DNA from: Mucidula mucida
Taxonomy: Eukaryota > Basidiomycota > Agaricomycetes > Agaricales > Physalacriaceae
Direction of reading: 5' to 3'
DNA length: 64,000 nucleotides
Assembly: GCA_015501055.1 (NCBI GenBank)
Contig: JADNYV010000042.1
Span: 204,288-268,287, forward strand
Positions 42,796-53,300 of the stretch are shown here, piece by piece. A model generated the notes under the pieces. The model was not told where the DNA came from. It was given only the letters and a program-made list of their open reading frames with translations, and searched no databases. Each line of letters starts with the position of its first letter. Position 1 is the stretch's first letter. The translations under genes and the position numbers were made by a program.

Positions 42796-43091
42796 AGTTG
42801 GACTGGTGAAGGTTGAGAGCAACAAAGTGTCATGTCACAATCGCGAATCAAGCAAGATCATGTGATGAATTTGTCCAAGTTCTGCTGTGACACGTCACAT
42901 TCGTATTGTTCGTACTTTGACCGCACCGTCTAAGGCCACTCGACTATTGCTCTTTAGGCTTCTCTCATTATTCGCCGAACAATGGCACTGAATAGGTCAC
43001 GCGACGCTTGGTATCACTACAAAAGACTGGCCACTATGACTGCGCTCTCTGTTGTTCCCCCCATCTCTGCCTACTTTTCTGCCCTACCGTC
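42796..43091. promoter_or_regulatory. Divergent promoter of A/B pair 4, with 12-bp deletion
   Basis: 296 bp. It keeps the inverted repeat TGTGACACGTCACA at 42886-42899 (same element, other strand). On the B side the other promoters read ACACAAGTCACATACC before TTTGTTGCTCTC; here about 12 bp are missing (ACACTTTGTTGC), which removes the GTCACA half-site of the second repeat. Confidence 0.65.
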
Positions 43092-44434
43092 ATGTCTAAC
43101 TTGCGCACATATGCTCGTCAGTCACGCAAGCGCTCCAGGAAGGACAAGGGCTCTCAGTCGCGCGCCGACTCCCCTGCACATGACACCGACACTGAGCCAG
43201 AGGAAGTCATAGTAGCTTCGTCGACTGCCCGTCCGACAAGGGCCTTGGGGCCACAGCCCACCCCACAACGCAACATACAGCCGTTGCAGGCTATGCCGGA
43301 TGATGCGCGTCAACGTGCAGAATCAGCTTCATTGATTGGAGCACGATGTGCCTTGACTCACGTTGCGGCGACCAAGGGCGAGGACATCCACGAGAAAACC
43401 AAGGTGCAGCTAATGCATGTCGTCCAGCGAGCATCAAAGGAACTCACTGTATGTTCTGCGCCATCTTCACGCCAATCCTCTAACTCAGATCAACGCGCAG
43501 ATTAGAACCCTAGAGTATATTCTGGGCATGATCCCAGGCACACTCTGTGTAGATTCTTCGTCGAACCTGTTTTATGGTAAGTGCCTCGACCTTCTCACCA
43601 ACGACTCACGACTAAGAGAATCAACAGGTGTCCGTGCCCTCCACGAACCTTTCGATGCTGCTGCTGATAGCTGGGGGCTGTGCCCACCTAGACCGCTTTT
43701 GCTCAGAGTGCGGAAATTATATACGGGCATGGCTGAGGCATATGATCCTAGAGCTATCTCGGAGTTCTGGGAACAAGAGGTCCGTCATTGTAACAAAATA
43801 TCAGCTCAGTCTCTAATCCTCACGGCAGGCCGCTCAGAATGAAGGTCGCCACCAATTCGGCCTTCTTCCGTTTGGGAACTTCAACAGCCCAATTACGCGC
43901 GAACTTCTGGATGACAATCATGAACCGACGGGCCAGCAAGTCACCTTCTATGCCCCATATGCGAACCTAATCGTTGAGAGTCACCTGAGCCCGCATTTTG
44001 TGCTTTGGAATCTTTTACAAAAGGTAGCCAACCAGGCGCCCTCCGCCTTATGCACTGCACCACAACGCGTGGTTGTTAGCTTCCTCAACAACATCAATGA
44101 ACTCTGGTCATTGATGAAACCACCTTCCTCATTCTACAATCCTCCCCTGCCGCTTCTTCAGCAACCAGCTTTCACACCCGAAACGGAAAGTGACGAAGAG
44201 AAAACCGTCTACTCTTTGCGCACCCGCAAGGTCACCACCCAGGGCGACGACATGGATGAGCCTACGGGGGCTAGTTCTACTCCCAATCCAACCGCTGGAC
44301 AAAAGCGGAAGTCGAGGCACGCCGGCTCGACCGCAAGCAACGCGGATCCCACCTCTTCCCAACCTGCGGCGGAACCTCGACCGCGCAAGTCACGTCCTGG
44401 CCGCAGTGCTCCGAGCCGATCTGACAAAGACTAG
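43092..44434 (+). CDS. Family-A cassette protein, pair 4
   Basis: Exons 43092-43448, 43489-43576, 43628-43779 and 43829-44434 give 400 aa with consistent phases. The first intron is only 40 nt. Sequence order is MSNLRTYARQSRKRSRKDKG, IGARCALTHVAATKGEDIHE, EYILGMIPGTLCVDSSSNLF, GVRALHEPFDAAADSWGLCP, NEGRHQFGLLPFGNFNSPIT, YAPYANLIVESHLSPHFVL, FYNPPLPLLQQPAFTP, ESDEEKTVYSLRTRKV and the basic end RPRKSRPGRSAPSRSDKD. SSSNLFYG..ALHEPFD resembles, in my reading only, the N..L....H..FD part of HNH-type folds, but no complete HNH motif is present. The centre differs strongly from the other A copies. Confidence 0.8.
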
Positions 44435-45004
44435 ATGTACGCACGCTGATCAACCATCGACCCTTGTATATAAGTATATTTTCTTCATTTTGCCATCACA
44501 CTCCTTCCTTCCGCGTATATAGAAGCGTATCATCCTGTACCACATTCCTTGCGTTCCATTTCCTTTCCTACCGAGTACTATACGCCCGCCCCGTAGTCAG
44601 TACCCAGAACCTTGTAGATAACCTCAGTCAATATATTTATTCAAACCAATCCGCCGCACTTAGCTAGACGATAGCTCTATTCACCGAGTTGATAGCGAAA
44701 GCAGGAGCGTTGTGTACTAGTCAGCATTGGGCCTTGAGCACATCCAAACAGTAATCAATCTCTCTTCACGATACGACGGATGGTCGCAGTGTCGCTTATG
44801 TCCCGACCCAAGCAGCCGCTCAACCTCACTCAAATCCCTGCGGTTTCAGCCATACGCCATACTAGGTATAACTTGACATTGCACCCTACTTCTGATCAAG
44901 CGCTTTACGATTTATTGCTTCATAGTGTCTGGCCAGTACAGAAGTCGAAGAACCGTTCTTGAAACTTGAGGCTTGTGGACTCGCTACTGGTATAGTAAGA
45001 GCGA
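44435..45004. other. A-gene 3' flank and GMC 3' flank
   Basis: The left part is the conserved A 3' flank (ACCTCAGTCAATATATTTATTC near 44620-44641). The right part is the GMC 3' flank and contains the TA empty site that defines the MITE of the 11.6-kb paralog (GTGTACTAGTCAGC near 44712-44725). No gene is seen. Confidence 0.6.
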
Positions 45005-47443
45005 TCAGTCCGACTTCGCAGCTGCTATGATCACGTCTGCGGCCTTCTCCGAAGCCTGCAAACCACATCATGAGCGTCATTAACCAAGAGACAACCACCA
45101 AACGAACCATATAAAAAGGCGTATTGACAAAATATCCTGGAACGATAGGCCACGAGCTGGCATCGATCACCCGCAAATTTTGTACACCCCGCACTCGGAG
45201 AAATCGCCATCAAGAACAGCTATTCATCTACATACGACAAGATTAACATGTATCATGACCTGTTGATGAAAAATACATACCATCATCTGCGCCCATCGCG
45301 TTCGTGCAACAAATGTGATGTCCTACACAAAGGCTTCATGAGTACGTTTCGCTGCAAATTCACCGGCTTTGCGAACCAAATATGTTATTGTAGATGTGTG
45401 CGTCGATGGCTTCGTCACTTTGCGCATCGTCACCGGGAAATATCTCCTCGACAACATGCAGCGCCACAGGCAGCGTCTTCATCACCTCCCGCGAATGCTT
45501 GATCGCATTCCGCAAGTCCTCCACGTCCCTCAGCCCGTTCTCGCCCTGGAAATGATTCTTCTGAATATCAAGCAGATCTTGAGGATGCGAGCCAGTTAGG
45601 CGGACTGTGCCCTTCGATGAAGGATGAGCCTTCAAATGCACGGCCGTGACTGTATTGGGATTATCGACAAGGTCCTGCGAGAAGCCTGCGGATCTTAGCA
45701 TTATTTTTTGCTGCCACAAAAATAGACAGGTATACCTCTGACAAATCCTTGGAAATATGCAGGCTCCCAGTAAGTGAGCATGTCCGGTTCTGTGTATTCG
45801 GGACGAGACTTTGACGTCACAGAGGTTATAGCGCCTCCAAATGAGTATAGATTCTGATGGCCCTCCAGGTAATAGGCAAGACAGGGATCTTGTTCTGGGT
45901 CCGGAAGAAGAACGCAACCATCGAATATCGAATAGTTCTGCTTCATTCGCCAGATAACGCTGATCTCGTCATGATCTGCATTGTGACTGTTCAAAAAAAC
46001 GCTACATAAGACAGACCTTTTGCCTCACCTTGCATATTCATTCCAACACCTGGAAGATGTACGACTGATTCAATTCCAAACTGCTGAAGGTGTTCTCGAT
46101 CTCCAATGCCCGACAGCTACGACGATTAGAACACCATAAACAGGAAAGAGGTAGCACTTTACCATGAGCTAGCGAAGACATTGTCATTAGCATCAAGCGA
46201 CTTGAAATGACGGAGAGTATACCAGTTGAGGACTCTGGAACGTCCCGGCACTAACAATAACCTCCTTCTTCGCTTTGACGACAGTCGCATTCAAATCTTG
46301 CTTTCCGTGAAAATTACCGGCGACAGGAAGCGCTGCCCCGGGGACTATTTCCACGCCATAAGCCTTGACCGAACCGTTCGTGGTGGAACTGTCGTTGCAC
46401 GTCAGAACCTTCGTCACTAGTGTCTCGAATGTGAAAGTCAAACGACCACTGGTCTCTCCGACATTGACCAATCGATCACGAACAGAAGACCGCGTGTAGT
46501 TCTCCGTAATAGTGAAGCTAGGCATAGTCACACCAACAGCGTCGTCCCCAGCAATACTGTTGAGATCGAGGACAGGAAGACCAGAGAGGGTGACTGAAGC
46601 GATGAAGTCGACGATTTGCAGATCTTTAGGAACTCATTAGAGAGGCTGGAGAAATCCGCAATGTCAATAGTACCTAAAAACATGGGGTTCAACACGGTGA
46701 GGACAGGGTTCAGATTCGTCGTAAGCCACCCATCGTTGCCGTGATCATTGTTGAGGACAGGATAGACGTGTCGTTCGATCTTCTTGAAGTAGTTTTGCAT
46801 ATTGTCTCTCGACCACGTCGAATCGTTGAACATGGAAGCGAGGCCGTCAAAGTCGGAGCGCGTTTCGGCGATAATGTTGATCATCGCGTTGTGTATCTGC
46901 TCCAAATTGAATTGAGGGCGTGGAAGTGAGGGATGGATCACTCACAGTAGAACCTCCAAGGCCGCGCGCTCGAGGATACCACGAGCTTTTTTGGAACTCA
47001 AAGTCTGCAGGATATTCACTGAGGGTATAAGCCAGTTCAAGAGCTTCATCTACGGAGACGTTCACTGTCACTCACACAAGGAAGATACTTTCACGTACCT
47101 TCGACGGAGCGTGTAAAGTAGAGGGGGATAGTTGTATTGATACTTTTGATGTCGTGGCCGGCGTCGACTACGAGAACTATCAAATCTGAGTAAGACTTCG
47201 TTCTACACGCAAATACTGTAGACACACCGGAAAATCCGGCTACAGCTAAACGAGCCGCAACAGGCCCACCACCAGCACCTTGTTCACGATGGGATTAGCG
47301 CGACGTCATACCAGAAAGTATACACGGATACCTGACCCAACGACTATATAGTCATAGTCCGCATCCGCGACGTCGGGGCACTGAGCCTGAGCAATAGGGA
47401 AAAGAAAAGAAAGAGCGGCGAGGATAGAGAGCGACGAGAACAT
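45005..47443 (-). pseudogene. GMC oxidoreductase, longest copy, disrupted near the C-terminus
   Basis: A secreted FAD-dependent alcohol/sugar oxidoreductase type. It has a signal peptide MFSSLSILAALSFLFPIAQA at 47443, then DYDYIVVGSG joined over an intron to GAGGGPVAARLAVAGF (dinucleotide fold), ARGLGGST (first GMC signature), NAMINIIAETRSDFDGLASM, MPSFTITENYTRSSVRDRL and AGTFQSPQL + LM + LSGIGD, where LM is a 6-nt exon at 46163-46168. Then come YYLEGHQNLYSFGGA and a C-terminal catalytic region. Near 45215-45225 a base is lost (GAATAGCTG for GAATATGCTG), making an in-frame TAG. Two bases are gained at about 45198 (TTTCTCCGAG for TTTCCGAG). The last 60 or so residues are therefore out of frame. 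Confidence 0.85.
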
Positions 47444-48002
47444 TGCAATGTTGGAAGTCTTGAGCTGGGGGCTCCACAAACATTCGACAAAAACAAACAA
47501 CGTCAGTCCCTCTTAAATGTACCCGACATCAGATGTCCTCGCGGGCATGTGGTGCCAAAAAGGGCAAGTCTTAGAACAGCAGTTTGCGTCAACTGATATG
47601 CCGGAAAACATTTTTGATCCCAGTGCGGACCGATGAACTCAACTACCGTATCGGTTATCCCAACGACGCCGGTGCACCTGAGCTTTGATGTCCCCTCCAG
47701 TGAGACAGTATCCTAGGTCTTGCCAACTCAGGGCTACCAGATACCTTTGGAACGCAAGACGACCAAATACTCCTGCTTGGCACAGTGTAGACAAATGCGA
47801 CGGGGCACACGTGAGATGGAAAGATCGGTCACTGGACACTCCTCTCAAGTTCTTCCATGGGTCGTTCTTGGAGCAGAAGGAATGATCTCCCACAAACCTC
47901 GATTTTCATCCATTAATAAGTCTAAGTACGACACTGCATCACTTCGTCAATGCGATTCCGAGTATTGGAGAAGTAGACGTACCATCACTACTTCGTACAC
48001 GC
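47444..48002. other. Intergenic region between GMC and ATP3
   Basis: This holds the GMC promoter and the ATP3 3' end. Small frames at 47639-47893 on both strands overlap each other and have no motif. Confidence 0.4.
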
Positions 48003-49063
48003 TCACAGAGCACTAGCACCTGAGAACAAATCAGTCCGATTTTATCCACTGGAAGCATCAAACACGAACCAGTAATAATGTCGACCAACTCATTGGTGAT
48101 AGCGGCTTGGCGACCACGGTTGTACTGCATCTGGAGTGAACCGATCATGTCTGTCGCGTTCTTGGACGCGTTGTCCATGGCATTCCGACGGGCAGAGATT
48201 TCAGACGCATGACCTTCAACAAGTGCAGAGTAGATGGCGTTAGCGAGGGAGAATTGGGCGAGGTCTCTGGTAAAGTCATCCTCCATCTCGTACACCTTGA
48301 AATTCTCGCTAGCAGCCAAAGCCTTCTCTCCCTTGATCTCGAGTGCGCGAGACTCGTACGAGATAGCGGACATGAACTTGTTGTATACCAGAACAACAGA
48401 GTCGTACTCGACACCGCTGGTGATGATGAGGTCGGCGACGCTTGCAGCGTCGGCAAATGTCGGGACGTCACGACCAATTTGGTTGAAGGTGAGCTGTATG
48501 TTCTTTGCATGCACACGGGAGAGTTGAGCCTTTGCCTTGTCGCCAATGATCATGATGGGCGTGTCCTCCTCGACTTTGAAGGAACCAAGTGGTGATTCGA
48601 TGCCAGTGTATGCGCGCCGGGTGGCTTTGGTGACCGAAGAGTGTATACCACCGCAGAGACCTTTGTCAGAAGAGATGACAACAAAGAGCTTCTTGCCCTC
48701 TGAAACCTCATCAGAGGTGGCAAAGACCTCTGGAGCCCAAGGTCAGTATTTGACCATGGTTGACTGGTATTTTCCGCACCCGCGTTGGCGTCACCGTACT
48801 GTTTGGCGGCCACCATGGCACGCTGAGCCTTGGCCAGGCCAGCGGACGCAATCATTTTCATAGTCTGCAGAAATCGTGAATAAATCCAATTTTCCTAGCA
48901 GAGCTGGTGGGCGTACACCGGTAATTTTCTGGATGTTGCGGACCGACTTGAGACGCAGCTCAATTTCACGGAGGGTGGCCATATTCCTGGCACCGCCGCG
49001 AGACGCTGCCAGCGCCGACGACGTTTGGGCGGCGACCCGAGAGAGCGACTGGCGGGCAAACAT
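48003..49063 (-). CDS. ATP3: Mitochondrial F1F0 ATP synthase gamma subunit
   Basis: It starts MFARQSLSRVAAQTSSALAA at 49063, a mitochondrial presequence. ATLREIELRLKSVRNIQKIT follows and joins over a short intron to TMKMIASAGLAKAQRAM. Then come LFVVISSDKGLCGGIHSSV, the domain with AQLSRVHAKNIQLTFNQIGR, and the C-terminal helix with EISARRNAMDNASKNATDMI and QYNRGRQAAITNELVDIITG. A final intron joins ITG to ASAL, stopping at 48003. Gamma is the rotor shaft of ATP synthase; its N- and C-terminal helices form the coiled coil. It is divergent from eIF2-beta. Confidence 0.94.
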
Positions 49064-49171
49064 GATGATGGCGAGTAAACTGAGGAAACGTCGGACAGAT
49101 TCGGCAACCCCGTTCTCCTTCCGAATACGGCATTTTTCCCACCCTTGAGTCACCTCATCCTCACCATCATC
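49064..49171. promoter_or_regulatory. Bidirectional promoter of ATP3 and SUI3
   Basis: Only 108 bp separate the two start codons, so both core promoters must overlap here. No TATA box is seen; a pyrimidine-rich stretch precedes the eIF2-beta start. Confidence 0.5.
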
Positions 49172-50436
49172 ATGTCTGAAGAGCCGCTATTCGATCCCTC
49201 GCTGAAAAAGCGCAAGAAAAAGATTGTCGCGTTTACTGAGGATCCCCTCGGCGCCGACGCTGATCCCACTGCACCCGCTCCCGAGACTATCGACAACACC
49301 ACCATTAATGGCGAAGCGGTTGATCTCGGTTCCACTACCGCCCACGAACAGATGAAGCTCGGCGGTGACGAGAAAGAGAAGAACGAAGATGATGAATTCA
49401 AGGCAATGTTTGGCGACATGAAGAAGAAGAAGAAAAAGAAGGAAATCCCGCTGGATTTGGTATGATCTGGGTTCATACATAAAGTACTCACTGATCGGCA
49501 CCTAGGGCGATGACTCTGGTACTTCGACACCAACTGCAGTACCAGCTGCAGTTGGTGACGATCTTGACTTTTCCGATCTTAAAAAGAAGAAGAAATCCTC
49601 CAAGAAAAAGGCCGCGTTTGATCTGGAGGCGTTCGAGAAGGAGCTCAACGAATCCAAGGCAAAGGACGAGGATGATGACGAAGACGTCGAGGGAAACGTT
49701 AATCTTGACAATATCGATGAAGCTGAGCTCGGCGATGATCCGTTTGCGCAACATGACGCACCGCCAGTTGAAGGAAGTGGAGGTGAGGCATGGCTAAAGA
49801 GTGACCGAGACTATATGTATCCAGAGGTAAGGCATGTCTGCAACAACATGGCCTGCGTTGACCCTCGTTCTGCAGCTTTTGACGCGCTTCTACTCTCTTC
49901 TTCATGCGGCCAATCCATCTCTTCTCTCAACCTCATCCGGCAAGCGGTACACCATCGCCCCTCCTTCTATCCACAGAGAAGGAAACAAGCGTTCCATCTT
50001 CGCCAACGTTACAGATATTTGCAAGAAAATGCATCGACAGGTAGTCAACTATTCGTACTTTCCCAACCCATGACTCACAGCTCGTCAGCCCGAACATGTC
50101 ATAGCATTTCTCTTTTCCGAAATGGGTACCACTGGTAGTGTCGACGGTGCTGGTCGCCTCGTCATCAAAGGTCGTTTCCAGCAGAAGCAGGTTGAAAACG
50201 TTCTTCGACGATACATCGGTATGGGCTGCCTATGATGTTCATGCGCTGTCATTTATATTCTTTCAGTCGAATACGTCACTTGCAAGACCTGCAAATCCCC
50301 GGATACTCTTCTAACAAAAGAGAATCGTATTTTCTTCATGTCGTGCGAGTCGTGCGGGAGTCGGCGCAGTGTGAACGCTATCAAGAGTGGTTTCCAAGCA
50401 CAGGTCGGAAAACGGAGCAAGAACAAGACGGGTTAG
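49172..50436 (+). CDS. SUI3: Translation initiation factor eIF2 subunit beta
   Basis: Exon 1 (49172-49459) starts [17 protein letters not shown] and ends with a Lys block [14 protein letters not shown]. Exon 2 (49506-49826) has a second Lys block [13 protein letters not shown]; these lysine blocks are the known contacts to eIF5 and eIF2B. The later exons carry [59 protein letters not shown] and the zinc ribbon CKTC...CESC, ending [10 protein letters not shown] at 50436. eIF2-beta is part of the GTPase complex that brings Met-tRNAi to the 40S subunit. The family usually has three Lys blocks; here the first is short (KKRKKK). Confidence 0.95.
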
Positions 50437-51689
50437 ACGGTATAGACATTTGTATGTTACGATTTCGCATACACGCCGCATTCTTGCATTGGAAGTTCCA
50501 TGGTGCCGCGACGAGGAGCGGTGCATTCTTCGAGCCGGATGGGCTTTACCTAGTTATGATGTGCGCCGTCAATGTGATCATCACCAGATATGCGGGAATT
50601 GCCAACGGTCCTGCGCGTCTTCTCGCCCATAATTCCGTTGACAGCGATGGACGAGTTTAATTGGGCGCTGCGCTCGTGTTTCTCTGCTTTCTCATTCGAA
50701 GCTAACTCATGGAATGCCCTCTCAAGGATGGTAGGGACATCTCTAGTATCCCACTGGCTTTGGGTGTGTGTCAATCTACGTTTGAGACATCTCTTCATCG
50801 TTCTTATAGGTTTCCTTACTGGTGTGCTCTTACAGAAGTTTACAACATCGGCTCAGACGTGCTGAATCTGTTTGTAAATCTGGATGTCGTGGCGTCTCCG
50901 AACGTTTCGAAGTTTAGCGTCCAGCCTGTTCGTCCCTAATCCATTCTGTATCCTATGCTAAGAGTTCCTGACAAAGGCGATCACGACTCCCACCGCCCAA
51001 GTGATGCGCTAGCACACAGACCTCTGGCAAGGAAGTGGCAACGGCAAAGAGAGGAAAGTGCTCGCTGTCCTCGGAGACGCGACAACTCAGCAGGCCAAGT
51101 ACCTAAGAAGTACGCGTTTGATTTCACCTTTTGTGGTTTCGAGTTGCTAAGGAAGATGTAGAGTCGTGGACGTAATGTTCCGGGAGGAGGGACTAGAGGG
51201 ATGGCATACATCCGCGGAACCAATCATTGTGGGGGTCGTTGGGACAATAGCGCCTGCGATCAGTTCGAACCTCTCCTTTCAATAACGCGTCGTATAACGG
51301 CGCCTTTATTGCGGACTAAAGGGGATCTCTAGATGTCCATATTTCATGGACTGGTCAATTCTCTGTTCGATAACGGATAAGCGCGCGACGCGACGCGATT
51401 GCCGGTATGCGTTCGTCGACTCGTAAGGACTCGGACGGTGCTGGAGATCAAAGTAGAGTTGGATACTACGCAGGTGTCATCTTCAGCGCCTCACGAAACG
51501 TACTTTGTCAAGTGAGAAAAGGGGGATCCTTACTGGGAACAATGCATGGTAGCACGAACACTTGACCCACGAATTTCGTAAGTTGATGTCTTTGGTTTCC
51601 CAAGATACGTGACTTGTGCGCGGAGGCCTTGGGTTTAAAAGTCAGGGTACGTGGGAACATTGGCTTCTTTAGCTCCTTTACCCCTCACC
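50437..51689. other. Intergenic region, no supported gene
   Basis: Frames of 60-142 codons overlap on both strands, but I see no motif or splice chain that builds a protein. The first bases are the eIF2-beta 3' end. Confidence 0.35.
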
Positions 51690-51970
51690 ATGTCGTCCAA
51701 GAGCGCGAATACCAAGACCAGCAGCGGTGAAGGCTCTGGGTACCAAGAGAGTCCAAACGACTCCTATTACGGGCCATATGGGTACGCGACGCGTCGTAGA
51801 AGAACTCGGATGATAACCTTCTACTCATGGGTTGGCCTGGCTTCATGCATTCCCATGGTCTAAAGACAAATGACCTAGACGACGTCGAGGAAGGGAAGGC
51901 GATCATTCAAGCCTTCAAAGATGTAGACAGAGCCGACTTTGAAGAACAAAAGGCTCAGAAGACCCAGTGA
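51690..51970 (+). CDS. Small hypothetical protein, structure uncertain
   Basis: MSSKSANTKTSSGEGSGYQE opens a frame that runs to 51863. A second frame (MGWPGFMHSHGLKTNDLDDV, then a charged helix KAIIQAFKDVDRADFEEQKA) ends at 51970. The two look like parts of one small protein, joined by an intron whose donor I could not place, or by a frameshift. The pyrimidine-rich leader CTCCTTTACCCCTCACC just before the ATG supports a real start. No family is recognised. Confidence 0.35.
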
Positions 51971-52349
51971 AAGTAAATGATGACTGAGTGCGTCCCTTCG
52001 TCCCCTTTTCGGCGCCGAAATGAAGCGAAAATCCAGAATTGTACATTAACCATTTTGAATGTCAATCGTTGCAGGGCATTTTTCCGCGCACATCTGTCTT
52101 ATTAATTCGGGAATTAACGTCCCGGAGCCTGGGCGTGTCTGTTATCGAAGCTTCACTATTGTTTGCTCTTCTTATTTTTCGGATTTAGGGATCGCCGGTC
52201 GCTACTACTGCGTGCGGTGCTCGTCACCTGAGCGGCAGTCTCTCGTTCTATTCGTGTGCCTGCTACGCTGCAATGTTTTCCGTTCGCGATAAATGCTGTG
52301 GGTCTCCGTAGGTTAAAGATTAAGCGAACAAAACTGCCCTCTCAATTCT
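51971..52349. other. Intergenic region
   Basis: This should hold the promoter of the methyltransferase gene. No other feature is seen. Confidence 0.35.
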
Positions 52350-53300
52350 ATGGCGCCAGACACGCGCGCCAGCGAGCGATGGTACAACCCTGCCCCAGAT
52401 GTAAAATACCTGCTACCCTCCGATGAAGCTGAACGGAAAAGGTGCGCGTTCCATCATCTGTTGGCTTGATCTAACTCATCTATCCGTAGACTTGAGCTCC
52501 AACACAAGTACCTGACCAGGAAATTATGTGATGGTCATACAATCTTTGCCCCAATTGCTGTATCCAGAAGTGATCTCAAAATTCTTGATTCTGCTACAGG
52601 CACTGGTAAGTGAAAGTTCACCGTCGCATGGTGGAAAATTCTCATGATTGTTGATGTAGGAGCCTGGATAAACGAAGTATACAACGAAGTGCCTATTGCG
52701 GACTTCATCGGCATCGACATTCAAGATCGTCTCTTCCCGACAGTTGCCTTCAAGAATGCTTCCTTTTCGGTCCAATCGGTTCTCGACTTGCCTTTGGACT
52801 GGAGCAACCGATTCGACCTGATCAACCAGCGTCTCCTAATGACAGCATTTGCGGAAGAACAGTGGAAAACCGCATTACGCGAGATTCACAGAGTGCTGGT
52901 TCCAGGCGGCTACGTCCAATTCGTCGAAGTCTATCCATGGCTGGACAATATCGGTCCTGCTACTGAAGCTCATCACAAGGTTCTCAGGAAGCTACATGTG
53001 GCGAGGAACCTGCACAGTAACATCGCCCAGTTGTTGCCCGGCATGCTACGCGATGCGGGATTTGTAAACGTCTGGAGCGAGACGCGCTCGTTTCCGTTGG
53101 GTAAATGGGGTGGCGAAGATGGACTCGTTCATGCGGATTTCATCATTCGCGTCTTCTCTGCCTTCAGAGGACCTGTGTTGGGTCTCGGTCTTGTCGCGGA
53201 CGAGGCAGAGTACGATGCGCTTCTTGATGCGATGCGAAAGGAGTGGGATGAATGCCCAGGTATTGGGCTGAGCTGGACAAAAGCGTATGCGTGTAAATGA
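52350..53300 (+). CDS. SAM-dependent class I methyltransferase
   Basis: Exons 52350-52441, 52490-52605 and 52660-53300 give about 282 aa. The N-terminus is MAPDTRASERWYNPAPDVKY. Motif I is KILDSATGTGAWINEV (a DSATGTG variant of the usual GxGxG, split by an intron in TG|A). The acidic SAM ribose site is IGIDIQD, motif II-like FDLINQRLLM, and the post-motif is IHRVLVPGGYVQFVEVYPW. This is a Rossmann methyltransferase of the type common in fungal secondary metabolism (LaeA-like, UbiE-like). The substrate cannot be read from the sequence, and no biosynthetic cluster is evident next to it. Confidence 0.85.

Noticed and set aside
43008..43091. Upstream start (MVSLQKTGHYDC) for A genes
   Set aside because: The upstream ATG is in frame and conserved, but conservation there follows the near-identical promoter DNA and the stretch is pyrimidine-rich like a leader. 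I chose the ATG beginning MSNLRTY; RNA ends would settle it.
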